A stretch of DNA of 64,000 nt, taken from Gammaproteobacteria bacterium (lineage in GTDB: Bacteria > Pseudomonadota > Gammaproteobacteria > GCA-001735895). This document shows positions 39,528 to 47,749 of this stretch, piece by piece. Every line of letters begins with the position of its first letter. The first letter of the stretch is position 1. The DNA is taken from contig JAJDOF010000108.1 of assembly GCA_022340305.1 (NCBI GenBank), positions 1 to 64,000 of the forward strand, given 5' to 3'. Position numbers and translations under genes: made by a program. Under the pieces are notes generated by a model, which saw nothing but the letters and a program-made list of their open reading frames with translations, had not been told where the DNA came from and did not search any database.

Positions 39528-39975
39528 AGGTCGATCTCTGTGTCGGTGTCCAATCTAAATCTGTCGAGTTGCTGAAAGCGGCCGGTCGTGATGCCCGGAT
39601 GAACCGCTATGGGGCCACCGGGCAAAGCGCCGGTTATGCTGGTGGCTGGTCGAACCGGTTGGCGAAGAATAACATGGCTGGCGCTAATGTCATCGGTCAT
39701 CATGGCTGGTGCGCCGGCGACTTCACGGCTTGTGCTGACGAATTGCTGCGCACTCGTTGCGCCCTCCATTTGAGGGTCGCCGGGGTATTCAGCTCGTTGC
39801 AGAGCTGGGCAATATAGTCTTTTCGTAAGCATTGCCGCAACAATTGCCTGCAATTTGCGGCAGCGAGGGAATTGAGTCAAGAAAAACGATTCACCGTACC
39901 TGAAAAAAATAGTTTACACGATCCAGAATACCACCGAGAATCCAGCTATTCCATCTCCAGGCCAGGGTTATATCT
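39528..39975. other. 448-bp divergent intergenic region with inverted repeat
   Basis: No convincing gene was found between DUF1028 (minus) and ridA (plus); the open frames present lack family similarity and a ribosome-binding site. It contains a perfect 8-bp inverted repeat TGCCGCAA/TTGCGGCA (39833-39840 with 39855-39862) and a 6-bp GCCACC/GGTGGC dyad (about 39616-39648). AT-rich DNA lies before ridA. The dyads are possible operators for the divergent promoters, perhaps for the LysR protein encoded next to ridA. Confidence 0.45.
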
Positions 39976-40389
39976 ATGCCAACTCATAAGCGTATTCGCA
40001 TGTTTAATACCAGGGACACTTACCCCAACCAGGCGCTCGATAACGACCTGTGCCAGGCCGTGATTGCGGGAAATACGGTTTACCTGCGTGGTCAAATCGG
40101 CACTGATTTCGATGGAAACCTGGTTGGGCTCGGCGATCCCGGCGCCCAGGCCGAGCAGGCCATGAAGAACGTCAAGCAACTGCTGGAAGAGGCGGGCAGT
40201 GATTTGAGCCATATCGTCAAGACGACGACTTATATTACCGATCCGCGATACCGTGAAGCGGTGTATCAGGTCGTCGGCAAATGGTTGAAGGGCGTATTTC
40301 CGATCTCGACCGGGATCGTGGTAGCCGGTCTCGGTCAGGCCGAGTGGCTGATGGAGATCGATGTGATTGCCGTGATCCCGCAGGATTAG
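39976..40389 (+). CDS. RidA family enamine/imine deaminase
   Basis: A 137-residue YjgF/YER057c/UK114-family protein. RidA proteins hydrolyse reactive enamines and imines such as 2-aminoacrylate, or take part in specific catabolic pathways. The conserved close 'QAEWLMEIDVIAVIP' and the 'GDPGAQAEQAMKNVKQLLEEAG' helix are present, but the substrate-Arg motif of true RidA (C-I-V-R-like) is not seen: the sequence here reads 'STGIVVAGLGQAEWLMEID', so it belongs to a non-canonical subgroup. It is followed after 8 bp by a LysR gene and the demethylase gene. Confidence 0.88.
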   Translation: MPTHKRIRMFNTRDTYPNQALDNDLCQAVIAGNTVYLRGQIGTDFDGNLVGLGDPGAQAEQAMKNVKQLLEEAGSDLSHIVKTTTYITDPRYREAVYQVVGKWLKGVFPISTGIVVAGLGQAEWLMEIDVIAVIPQD

Positions 40390-40397
40390 CCTGCGCG

Positions 40398-41321
40398 GTG
40401 CAATTCACGCTGAAACAGCTCGGCTATTTTGTTGCCACGGGCGAGGCCGGCAGCATCTTGCGAGCCGCGGAAAATATCCACGTGTCACAGCCTTCGATTT
40501 CAAACGCGATAACGCATCTGGAAGACGTTTTCCAGGTCCAGCTTTTCATCCGCCACCATGCCCGGGGTATGAGCCTGACCACGGCAGGCAGCCAAATCAT
40601 GGAACAGGCGCAGGCGCTGCTGCGCGATGCGGACGAATTGCGCAGTTTCGCCGGCAAACTGTCGGATCAGGTATTCGGCTCGATAAACGTGGGGTGTTTC
40701 ACACCACTTGCCCCCATCGTAACCCCCAAACTGTGTCATGGTTTCATGCAATCGCATGAGGGAGTCGAGGTCAATGTCAGCGAGGGTAACCAGGCCGAGT
40801 TGCTCGGCAAGCTGAAGAAGGGTGCGATCGATCTGGCGCTGACCTATAATCTGCAACTCGAAAGTGATATCGCTTTTACCACCCTGGTCGAGTTAAAGCC
40901 CTACGTGCTGCTGGCCGCGGATCATGCGCTTGCCGGCAAGGCTTCGATAGCGCTGGAGAACCTGGCTGATGAACGTTTCATCCTGCTGGATTTGCCGCTC
41001 AGCGATACCTATTTCATGTCATTGTTCGAAAGTCACAATATCAAGCCGAATATCTACGCGCGTACCTGTCATATCGAGGTGCAACGAGCGCTGGTGGCGC
41101 AGGGTTACGGCTACAGTCTCGGTAATGTGCGCCCGATCAACCAGCATTCTCTCGACGGTAGTCGCCTGAGCTATGTTCCCTTATCGGGTTTCAACCCCGG
41201 GCTGACCCTCGGTATGGCAACGCTCGCCAATAGCAGAAAGACGATCGTGGTCGATATTTTCAGCCAGTTTTGCCGCCAGCAGATCAGCCCTGATAAAATT
41301 CCGGGCATGGCCAGATTATGA
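40398..41321 (+). CDS. LysR-type transcriptional regulator
   Basis: A 307-residue LysR regulator with an N-terminal winged helix-turn-helix ('LGYFVATGEAGSILRAAENIHVSQPSISNAITHLE', residues about 6-40) and a C-terminal effector domain. The GTG at 40398, 8 bp after ridA, gives the usual start 'MQFTLKQLGYF'; an upstream frame inside ridA is not credible. Its placement in line with ridA, the TMADH-like gene and the cupin gene suggests it controls them. Confidence 0.9.
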   Translation: MQFTLKQLGYFVATGEAGSILRAAENIHVSQPSISNAITHLEDVFQVQLFIRHHARGMSLTTAGSQIMEQAQALLRDADELRSFAGKLSDQVFGSINVGCFTPLAPIVTPKLCHGFMQSHEGVEVNVSEGNQAELLGKLKKGAIDLALTYNLQLESDIAFTTLVELKPYVLLAADHALAGKASIALENLADERFILLDLPLSDTYFMSLFESHNIKPNIYARTCHIEVQRALVAQGYGYSLGNVRPINQHSLDGSRLSYVPLSGFNPGLTLGMATLANSRKTIVVDIFSQFCRQQISPDKIPGMARL

Positions 41322-41338
41322 GTTTACAGGGAGGGCCA

Positions 41339-43411
41339 ATGGCCAGAGATCCACGTTATGACGTCTTGTTTGAGTCCGTCAAGATAGGACCGGTTACCGC
41401 GAAGAACCGTTTCTACCAGGTGCCGCATTGCAACGGTGGCGGTTATCGTGATCCGTCTGCGGTCGCGGCGATGCGTCGGGTCAAGGCCGAGGGTGGCTGG
41501 GGTGTCGTGTTTACCGAGCAGGTGGAAATGCACCATAGCGGTGAAATCGCGCCGTTCATCGAACTGCACCTTTGGGACGATGACGATATCCCGATGCTGG
41601 CGAAAATGTCCGACTCTATTCATGAATTCGATACGCTTGCGGGAATTCAACTGGCTTATTCGGGTGTCAATGGCCCCAATTTATATTCGCGCGAAGTACC
41701 CATGGCACCAAGCGCTATGCCGATCCGTGCTTTCGATAACGACCCCTTGAGTGCACGTGCGATGAGCAAACGGGATATTCGTGATTTACGTCGCTGGCAT
41801 CGGAATGCGTTCAAGCGTGCGAAGACCGCTGGTTTCGATCTGGTCTGCCTGTATGGAGCGCACGGCTTCGGTATTATCCAGCACTTCCTGTCGCGCGCCA
41901 CCAATCAGCGCAGCGACGAATATGGCGGCAGCCTCGAGAATCGTTCACGCCTGATGCGCGAACTGGTCGAAGAGGGCAAGGATGTCGTCGGTGACAGTTG
42001 TGGGATTACCCTGCGCCTATCGCTCGATGAAACCATCGGTGATCTCGGCTTCGCCAACAGTGAGTTACGCGACCTGATCGAGATGCATGCCGAATTACCC
42101 GATCTATGGGATCTTGCGCACGGCGCCTGGGAGGATTGTTCGGGTCCCTCGCGTTTCAAGGATGAGGCGGCGCAACGGACTCTGGTCAGCGGTATTCGCG
42201 AACTCACGCCAAGGCCGATAGTAGGCGTGGGGCGTTTTACATCACCCGATGTCATGGTTCAGCAGGTTAAATCGGGCACCCTGGACTTCATCGGTTGCGC
42301 GCGCCCGTCGATCGCCGATCCGTTCCTGCCGCGCAAGATCGATGAGGGTCGGGTAGAGGACATTCGCGAATGTATCGGCTGCAATATCTGCATCTCCGGT
42401 GATTTGACGATGTCGCTATCGCGCTGTACGCAAAACCCGACCTTCATGGAAGAGTGGCGCAAGGGATGGCACCCTGAAAATATTGCAGTGAAGGGTGGTA
42501 GCGATACGGTGTTGATCGTCGGGGCCGGCCCCGCCGGACTGGAAGCGGCGCGAGCGCTCGGCGAGCGTGGTTACCAGGTGGTTCTGGCGGAAGCGGACAC
42601 CCGACTGGGTGGGCGCGTTGCGCGCGAACGCGAGCTGCCGGGATTATCGGCCTGGGGACGCGTTGCGGACTATCGTGTTTACCAACTAAGCCAGATGCCC
42701 AATGTCGATATCTACCTGGAAAACGAACTCAGCGCCGATGATATCCTTGAGTCCGGATACGAGCATGTGGCACTGGCGACCGGTTCGAGCTGGCGTGCAG
42801 ATGGTGTCTCGCGGCATCATGTAATGCCGATTCCGACTGATGCGTCGTTGCCGGTTTACACGCCGGACGACCTGATGGCGGGCCGGCTGCCGGCAGGCAG
42901 GATCATCCTCTTCGACGATGACCATTATTACATGGGTGGCGTGGTGGCCGAGTTGTTGGCCGCAAACGGCTGTTCAGTCACCCTGGTGACCCCGGCTGCT
43001 TACGTTTCCAGCTGGTCTAACAACACCCTCGAGCAGGCAGCTATTCATGCTCGTCTGCTCGATGTCGGGGTCGATATCGTACTGAATCGAGCGCTAACCC
43101 GTATCGAGCAGGGTCACATCATCAGCGCATGTGTTTATTCGGGCAGAACCAGCTGCATGTCGGCGGATGCAGTGGTTATGGTTGCCTCACGCCGTGCAAA
43201 TGATAACATCTGGCAGCAATTGAGCGCGCGCGAGGCGGAATGGGAAGCCCATGGAATCAAGTCGATCAAGGTGATTGGCGACGCCCAGTCTCCGGCCCCC
43301 ATCGCCTGGGCAACCTACGCCGGCCATCGTTACGCGCGCGAACTGGATGAACCTGATATCGGCGATGCATTGCCTTTTCGGCGCGAAATCGCCCAACTAA
43401 AAAATGACTGA
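41339..43411 (+). CDS. Trimethylamine dehydrogenase-like flavoprotein (probable N-demethylase)
   Basis: About 690 residues in two parts. An N-terminal old-yellow-enzyme barrel binds FMN; a C-terminal half resembles glutathione-reductase folds ('VLIVGAGPAGLEAARALGERGY', near residue 390). Cys31 in 'NRFYQVPHCNGGG' corresponds to the Cys that carries covalent 6-S-cysteinyl-FMN in trimethylamine dehydrogenase. 'CIGCNICISG' plus a later Cys forms the [4Fe-4S] site, and 'YGAHGF' retains the active-site Tyr and His. Relatives include DgcA (dimethylglycine) and N-methylproline demethylases. The ATG at 41339 has a strong AGGGAGGG site; an ATG at 41318 overlapping lysR is possible. The substrate is most likely a methylated amine or amino acid. 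Confidence 0.88.
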   Translation: MARDPRYDVLFESVKIGPVTAKNRFYQVPHCNGGGYRDPSAVAAMRRVKAEGGWGVVFTEQVEMHHSGEIAPFIELHLWDDDDIPMLAKMSDSIHEFDTLAGIQLAYSGVNGPNLYSREVPMAPSAMPIRAFDNDPLSARAMSKRDIRDLRRWHRNAFKRAKTAGFDLVCLYGAHGFGIIQHFLSRATNQRSDEYGGSLENRSRLMRELVEEGKDVVGDSCGITLRLSLDETIGDLGFANSELRDLIEMHAELPDLWDLAHGAWEDCSGPSRFKDEAAQRTLVSGIRELTPRPIVGVGRFTSPDVMVQQVKSGTLDFIGCARPSIADPFLPRKIDEGRVEDIRECIGCNICISGDLTMSLSRCTQNPTFMEEWRKGWHPENIAVKGGSDTVLIVGAGPAGLEAARALGERGYQVVLAEADTRLGGRVARERELPGLSAWGRVADYRVYQLSQMPNVDIYLENELSADDILESGYEHVALATGSSWRADGVSRHHVMPIPTDASLPVYTPDDLMAGRLPAGRIILFDDDHYYMGGVVAELLAANGCSVTLVTPAAYVSSWSNNTLEQAAIHARLLDVGVDIVLNRALTRIEQGHIISACVYSGRTSCMSADAVVMVASRRANDNIWQQLSAREAEWEAHGIKSIKVIGDAQSPAPIAWATYAGHRYARELDEPDIGDALPFRREIAQLKND

Positions 43412-43424
43412 ACGGAGCAAGCCG

Positions 43425-43781
43425 ATGAGAGCCGTGGCGAAAGGCGAACGACTGATGATCAATATCGATGACGTCGACTTCGAACCCTATATCAGTAGCA
43501 ATGGAGAAGCCGATGGGCTGGCGTTTCAACTCGATCGCAGCAAACGGCTTGGCACCGGGTTCCACCTGTATAAAATGGAACCGGGGTATACGACCATACC
43601 GCATCAACACAATGGCAACGAAGAATTTTTCATGATCAGCGGCGAAGCTGTCGATAACGACGGTACTGTCTATCGGGCGGGGGACCTGGTGTTAATGAAA
43701 GACGGCACGGAGCATTGCAGCTATAGCAAGGACGGCTGCGTAATCCTGGTTTACCTCGAGGGCCCGGAGACCGGCGTCTAG
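43425..43781 (+). CDS. Small cupin protein
   Basis: A 118-residue single-domain cupin. The first metal-binding motif is 'TTIPHQHNGNEEFFMISGEA' with two His and a Glu; the second is 'LMKDGTEHCSYSKDG' with one His. The ATG at 43425 has GGAG 8 bp upstream; an ATG at 43404 that overlaps the preceding stop would add 7 residues. It is placed directly after the TMADH-like gene and probably acts in the same pathway, as an enzyme or sensor; its reaction is unknown. Confidence 0.85.
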   Translation: MRAVAKGERLMINIDDVDFEPYISSNGEADGLAFQLDRSKRLGTGFHLYKMEPGYTTIPHQHNGNEEFFMISGEAVDNDGTVYRAGDLVLMKDGTEHCSYSKDGCVILVYLEGPETGV

Positions 43782-43918
43782 TCTGAGTGTTGCAGACAGT
43801 CGCTGGAGCGAGTATTGCTCGGTTTCCAGGCATGACAACCCGGAGCCGTCAGAATCAGTTTATTTACTGGCGATCAAATCAGTATGGTGAAAATGACCAT
43901 TGAACTTTCCACCTACAT

Positions 43919-43949
43919 CATTCAGACATAATAATTGATATTCTGAATG
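43919..43949. repeat. 8-bp inverted repeat upstream of an outer-membrane protein gene
   Basis: CATTCAGA (43919-43926) pairs with TCTGAATG (43942-43949) over a 15-base AT-rich spacer. It lies in the 239-bp gap before the beta-barrel gene at 44021, has no T-run, and could be an operator or a 5' hairpin. The rest of the gap holds nothing recognised. Confidence 0.4.
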
Positions 43950-44020
43950 CCCTTGCTGATTAACATGCGTTTCCTTGATAAGCGCTGAAGAACAACCCGA
44001 TATAGCGGAGCAATAAACCA

Positions 44021-44539
44021 GTGAAAAAAATTGTCGTACTAGTCGCAATTTTCTCCCTGGCCGGTTCCGCCCCGGCCAATGCAGCTCCTGCGGAAGTCAG
44101 GGATACCTACATCGGGCTCCAGTTCGGCAACTCCGATGTCGCTTTTAATGCTGAATCCGACCTTGATCTCGATTTGACCCTGTTGCAGTTCGGCATCTGG
44201 GTGAGCGATGACATCTCGCTGGAAGGCCGCTCAGCACGTGGCGGCAATGCAGACACCATTCAGGGTGTTGATTACGAGATTGAATCCATTTACGGACTGT
44301 ACGGTTTGTACCATTTCCATTTCGGCGAATTTGCATCTCTATATGCCAGCGCTGGTATGTCACGAGCAGTGCTCAAGACCTCGGTGCCAGGAGTTTCCGA
44401 GCAGCAGGAGGAAAGCAGCTTTTCCTATGGTGTCGGTGCGAAATTGTCGGTCTTCAGTATCGACTTCATGCGCTATATGGATATTGACGAGATGGAAATC
44501 GATGTGGTTTCGGTCGGCCTTCAATATACTTTCAATTGA
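44021..44539 (+). CDS. Small outer-membrane beta-barrel protein
   Basis: A 172-residue protein with a clear signal peptide (basic start, 'VVLVAIFSLAGSAPANA', cleavage after residue about 22) and alternating-pattern beta strands ending in 'VVSVGLQYTFN', the terminal aromatic signature recognised by the BAM complex. It matches the OmpA-transmembrane/OmpW-like eight-strand barrel class. The GTG start is preceded by GGAG. It is a lone transcription unit; function unknown. Confidence 0.85.
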   Translation: MKKIVVLVAIFSLAGSAPANAAPAEVRDTYIGLQFGNSDVAFNAESDLDLDLTLLQFGIWVSDDISLEGRSARGGNADTIQGVDYEIESIYGLYGLYHFHFGEFASLYASAGMSRAVLKTSVPGVSEQQEESSFSYGVGAKLSVFSIDFMRYMDIDEMEIDVVSVGLQYTFN

Positions 44540-44652
44540 TGCAATCCCGACGGAGCGGCAGATACGGTATCAGGCGCTGAAGCGGAATTCACCGAACACG
44601 GCCAGCTCTTTCTCATTTACGCCGCCGTATGTCCAAAGGCAAAAATTTCCAG

Positions 44653-44892
44653 CTAGGCTTGCTGGATCATCCGATACAGTTCGTCTTTCAGGCTCAGGCG
44701 AATCTTCTTGCGCTCCTCGAGGTATTCGTCTGAAGTGTTCTCGATACCGGTTTCGATACGCCGCACTTCGTGATCCACCTGGTGATACTCGTCGAACAGG
44801 CGGGCAAAGTGATTATTGGTCGTCTTGAGCTTGTGGATCGTATCGCGATGCTCGGGGAGTTCATGTACCAGGTCGTGTTTTTCGCTTAGCAT
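44653..44892 (-). CDS. YdcH family (DUF465) small coiled-coil protein
   Basis: A 79-residue charged helical protein. 'HDLVHELPEHRDTIHKLKTTNNHFARLFDEYHQVDHEVRRIE' followed by 'EYLEERKKIRLSLKDELYRMI' is the DUF465/YdcH pattern, a helical hairpin of unknown function. It follows the DksA-like gene by 27 bp on the same strand. Confidence 0.92.
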   Translation of the reverse strand: MLSEKHDLVHELPEHRDTIHKLKTTNNHFARLFDEYHQVDHEVRRIETGIENTSDEYLEERKKIRLSLKDELYRMIQQA

Positions 44893-44919
44893 TTTCGGGT
44901 CTCGTGGTTGGTTGCCTTG

Positions 44920-45264
44920 TCAGCGTTCAGACTTTTCCGCGCAATCGACGCAGTGTGGCGTAAAGGGCAGCAGGTCCAGGCGCGCGCGCGGAATGGGTTC
45001 ACCACATTCGGCGCAGGTGAAGTAATTGCCTTCTTCGATGCGCAGCAGGGCGTATTTAATCATTGACAGCTCCTCTTCGGAACTAATTCCAAGCGACTCG
45101 AGTACTTCATCATTTTCGCGTTCGCTGGCCTGTTCGCTCCAGTCGGCGGACAGGTCTTCGTGGCGAATGTCGCGATCGATCGACTTGATGCGGCCGCTAA
45201 GCTCGCGTTTCCGCTCCAGCAGTAGTTGTCGGTAGTGGTTGGTATCCAAAGCTATAAGCTCCAT
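44920..45264 (-). CDS. DksA/TraR-family C4 zinc-finger protein
   Basis: A 114-residue protein with a coiled-coil N-terminal part and a C4 zinc finger at Cys84, Cys87, Cys105 and Cys108 ('CAECGEPIPRARLDLLPFTPHCVDC'). It is shorter than DksA (about 150 residues) and resembles the YbiI/TraR-like group. DksA itself binds the secondary channel of RNA polymerase to support the stringent response; activity of this short form is not established. Confidence 0.9.
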   Translation of the reverse strand: MELIALDTNHYRQLLLERKRELSGRIKSIDRDIRHEDLSADWSEQASERENDEVLESLGISSEEELSMIKYALLRIEEGNYFTCAECGEPIPRARLDLLPFTPHCVDCAEKSER

Positions 45265-45361
45265 AAAGTGTTGTCAGGAGAGTTTAAACCGGGACTGAGT
45301 CAGGCACGGCTCGGTATCAGTATTGCCAGCACCGGGCAGAAAATTATTGATCCAGGACAAG

Positions 45362-46327
45362 TTATCCCGCGATGTGAGCTTGAAGCCGCGCCTTTTTTCG
45401 ATCCCGGTTTTCCAGATACATGACCAGCAGGCCGCTACTGATAATCAGGCCGGTGCCGACGAAAGCGGGCCAGTCCGGCCAGTCGCCCCACAGGTAGTAA
45501 CCGACGATCAATGCGAACGGCAGCGACGCGTACTCAAAGGGAGCGACGATAGGCGCTTCCCCCAGTCGGTAGGCCTGGGACATCAGGTAGCCCCCGCAAG
45601 CGACGATCAGGCCGCAAATCAGCAATAGCTGAAATTGTATGAAACTGGGCCAGTACCAGGCGCGCAGTAAAAAATGCAGCGACGGGTTGTCGTAATTATC
45701 GAATTTGCCATCACCGGTCACCAGGCCGATCGCCGAGCTGATCAGCAGAAAGGCAACCTGGATGTAGAAAGTCAGGGCGCCGCCACTTTCGCGAATACCG
45801 AGCTTGCGCGTCATCATGGTCATCGCCGCATAGCACAGGGCTGCCATGATCGGTAACAGGCTGACCATGCGAAACAGATCACTGCCCGGGCGCAGCATGA
45901 CGATGGCGCCGAGCATGCCGACGACGATGACAAACCAGCGTCGCAACCCGACTTTCTCACCGAGTAGCGGTTGTGAAAGCATGCAGATGAATAAGGGCGC
46001 GGTATAAAACAGGACAACGGTTTCTGCCAGTGGCATCGCGGCGAGTCCAACAAAGAAGAACATGTTGGCCAGCACCAGCATCGAGCCGCGCAATAAATGC
46101 AGTAACGGGCGTTCTGTCTTCAGTCTTGCCAGGCCGCCCTCGAGTCGCACGATCAGCATCACCGCGAGCATTGCAAAGCAGGAGCGCCAGAAAGTGATCT
46201 GGTGCAGCGGCATGTCGTCGCTGACCCACTTGATTATCGAGTCGCTGATGGTCAGGCTGCCGAGTGCCCCAACCAGGCATAGAATCCCTAACGTATTCGG
46301 ATTGAGCGAGGTTAGCCGGTTGCGCAA
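45362..46327 (-). CDS. EamA/DMT-superfamily transporter
   Basis: About 321 residues with ten hydrophobic helices in two EamA repeats ('LAAMPLAETVVLFYTAPLFICMLS' in the first, 'YRLGEAPIVAPFEYASLPFALIVGYYLWGDWP' in the second). The family exports metabolites such as amino acids; the substrate here is unknown. No ATG is available near the N-terminus. The TTG at 46327 has GGAG 8 bases upstream; a TTG at 46357 would add 10 residues. It follows the deacetylase gene on the minus strand at about 120 bp. Confidence 0.85.
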   Translation of the reverse strand: MRNRLTSLNPNTLGILCLVGALGSLTISDSIIKWVSDDMPLHQITFWRSCFAMLAVMLIVRLEGGLARLKTERPLLHLLRGSMLVLANMFFFVGLAAMPLAETVVLFYTAPLFICMLSQPLLGEKVGLRRWFVIVVGMLGAIVMLRPGSDLFRMVSLLPIMAALCYAAMTMMTRKLGIRESGGALTFYIQVAFLLISSAIGLVTGDGKFDNYDNPSLHFLLRAWYWPSFIQFQLLLICGLIVACGGYLMSQAYRLGEAPIVAPFEYASLPFALIVGYYLWGDWPDWPAFVGTGLIISSGLLVMYLENRDRKKARLQAHIAG

Positions 46328-46449
46328 TTTACTGTCTCCACGGGATATTTTCGGCAAGGCTGGAATCGACTCGATATCAGCCGCGGGTATCCGCGATCAC
46401 CCGGTATCCACCTGTGGCACGATCAGCACGCGAACCATGTCTGCCCCCA

Positions 46450-47478
46450 CTATCCTGCTTCATATCCCTCGAGAACGTTCACCGCGTTGGTGCCGATCTC
46501 CGCGACTGCGTAGCCGCCCTCCATCACAAACAGGGTCGGCAAATTGAGCGCGGCGATAGTCGCGCCGTAGCGTTTGAAGTCGTCGCTGGTGAGCTTGAAG
46601 AATGAAATCGGGTCGTGTTCGAAGGTGTCGACGCCGAGCGATATGACCAGCGCGTCGGGCGCATAGCGGCCGATTTTACGGCAGGCATCGGCGAGTGCTT
46701 CCCCCCAGGTGCTATAACCGGTACCGGGCCCCATCGGGTAGTTGTGATTAAATCCTTTGCCGTCGCCTTCACCGGTCTCGTCGGCATAGCCGAGAAAGTG
46801 TGGGAAAGCCTCTCTTGGATCACCGTGCAGCGACACAAACATGACATCGGAACGATCGTAGAATATCGCCTGGCTGCCGTTTCCGTGATGAAAATCGACG
46901 TCGAGCAGGGCGACGCGTGCGGCACCCTGGTCGATGAACGCCTGCGTGGCAACCGCGGCATTGTTGATGAAGCAGTAGCCGCCGAACATATCCGCTGCGG
47001 CGTGATGCCCGGGAGGTCGACACAACGCGAATGCCGCGCCTGCACCATCGCGCAGTGCGGCCTGTGCGGTCAATGCGACGTCGACGCTGGCGCGTGCCGC
47101 TTCCCAGGTGCCGTTGCAGATCGCGGTCTCGGCGGCCAGCGCATAGTAGCCGAGCTTGCCATCGATCTGATCCGGAATGCGCAGCTGCATGCCCCGCGCC
47201 GGCCAGCAGGTGGCGATAGCTTCGCCGTGGTAACCCTCGGCAGACCACTCGCTCCAGCAGGTTTCCAGGAAGCGAATAAAGTCGGCATCGTGGATGCGGG
47301 TGACGTGCTCGATAGCAAACTGCGCGGGCGCGATGATGTTGCCGAGCTTCACCTCGCGAACCCGCTCTAGTATGTGCTCGGCGCGCGCCGGGCACTCGAA
47401 GGGTGCTACCAGTTCGCCGCCGAAGAGTTCGGTTTTGGAATCGCGTAGTGCGTGTTTTTCACTGAATACAGTTAGCAT
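46450..47478 (-). CDS. Histone-deacetylase-family amidohydrolase (acetylpolyamine type)
   Basis: A 342-residue zinc amidohydrolase of the HDAC/acetylpolyamine amidohydrolase family. The catalytic His pair is in 'CRPPGHHAAADMFGGYCF', and zinc ligands lie in 'ALLDVDFHHGNG' and 'SLGVDTFEHDP'. The catalytic Tyr region is 'VMEGGYAV', where the usual Gly-Gly-Tyr is intact. Bacterial members often deacetylate acetylputrescine or acetylcadaverine. The ATG at 47478 has a GGGGAG site; an upstream TTG at 47505 is less likely. It diverges from a PuuB-like amine oxidase gene, which supports a role in polyamine or diamine breakdown. Confidence 0.9.
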   Translation of the reverse strand: MLTVFSEKHALRDSKTELFGGELVAPFECPARAEHILERVREVKLGNIIAPAQFAIEHVTRIHDADFIRFLETCWSEWSAEGYHGEAIATCWPARGMQLRIPDQIDGKLGYYALAAETAICNGTWEAARASVDVALTAQAALRDGAGAAFALCRPPGHHAAADMFGGYCFINNAAVATQAFIDQGAARVALLDVDFHHGNGSQAIFYDRSDVMFVSLHGDPREAFPHFLGYADETGEGDGKGFNHNYPMGPGTGYSTWGEALADACRKIGRYAPDALVISLGVDTFEHDPISFFKLTSDDFKRYGATIAALNLPTLFVMEGGYAVAEIGTNAVNVLEGYEAG

Positions 47479-47505
47479 GCCTGGTCTCCCCTGGAAATAC
47501 GTCAA

Positions 47506-47655
47506 TCAAAGCGCAGCCGGGAGTAGGCGCCGGTGGTGGCCCCCCGAAAGCAGATTTTCGGCTCGTTCGACGCTGGCGGGAAGCTCCCACCAGCAGGCCA
47601 GTGCGTGGCTGCAACGTGCATCATTGACATGATAAAACTCCAGAACCTGCGGCAT
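47506..47655 (-). CDS. Possible small ORF upstream of the deacetylase gene
   Basis: A 49-codon ORF starts with ATG at 47655 and ends with TGA at 47506, 27 bp before the deacetylase start and in the same frame. The translation (start 'MPQVLEFYHVNDARCSHALA', then a Trp-Trp pair and 'ASVERAENLLSGGHHRR') looks protein-like, with codon use like its neighbours, but no ribosome-binding site is evident. It may be a real small gene, a leader, or the remnant of an N-terminal extension separated by one stop codon. Confidence 0.35.
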   Translation of the reverse strand: MPQVLEFYHVNDARCSHALACWWELPASVERAENLLSGGHHRRLLPAAL

Positions 47656-47749
47656 GAAAGGGCCAATTCTTATCGATTTCGGTTGGCTTGGCTAGCTTTA
47701 AAATATTGAATCGAGCACAATCCGCCGATCACCATATCGATGTAATTCA

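Noticed and set aside
39524-39880. 118-codon minus-strand and 82-codon plus-strand open frames in the DUF1028-ridA gap
   Set aside because: They overlap each other, show no family similarity and lack ribosome-binding sites; the gap is better seen as regulatory.
43860-44048. 62-codon minus-strand frame with a lipobox-like Ser-Gly-Cys
   Set aside because: It overlaps the start of the beta-barrel gene on the other strand, the hydrophobic stretch is short and a ribosome-binding site is missing.
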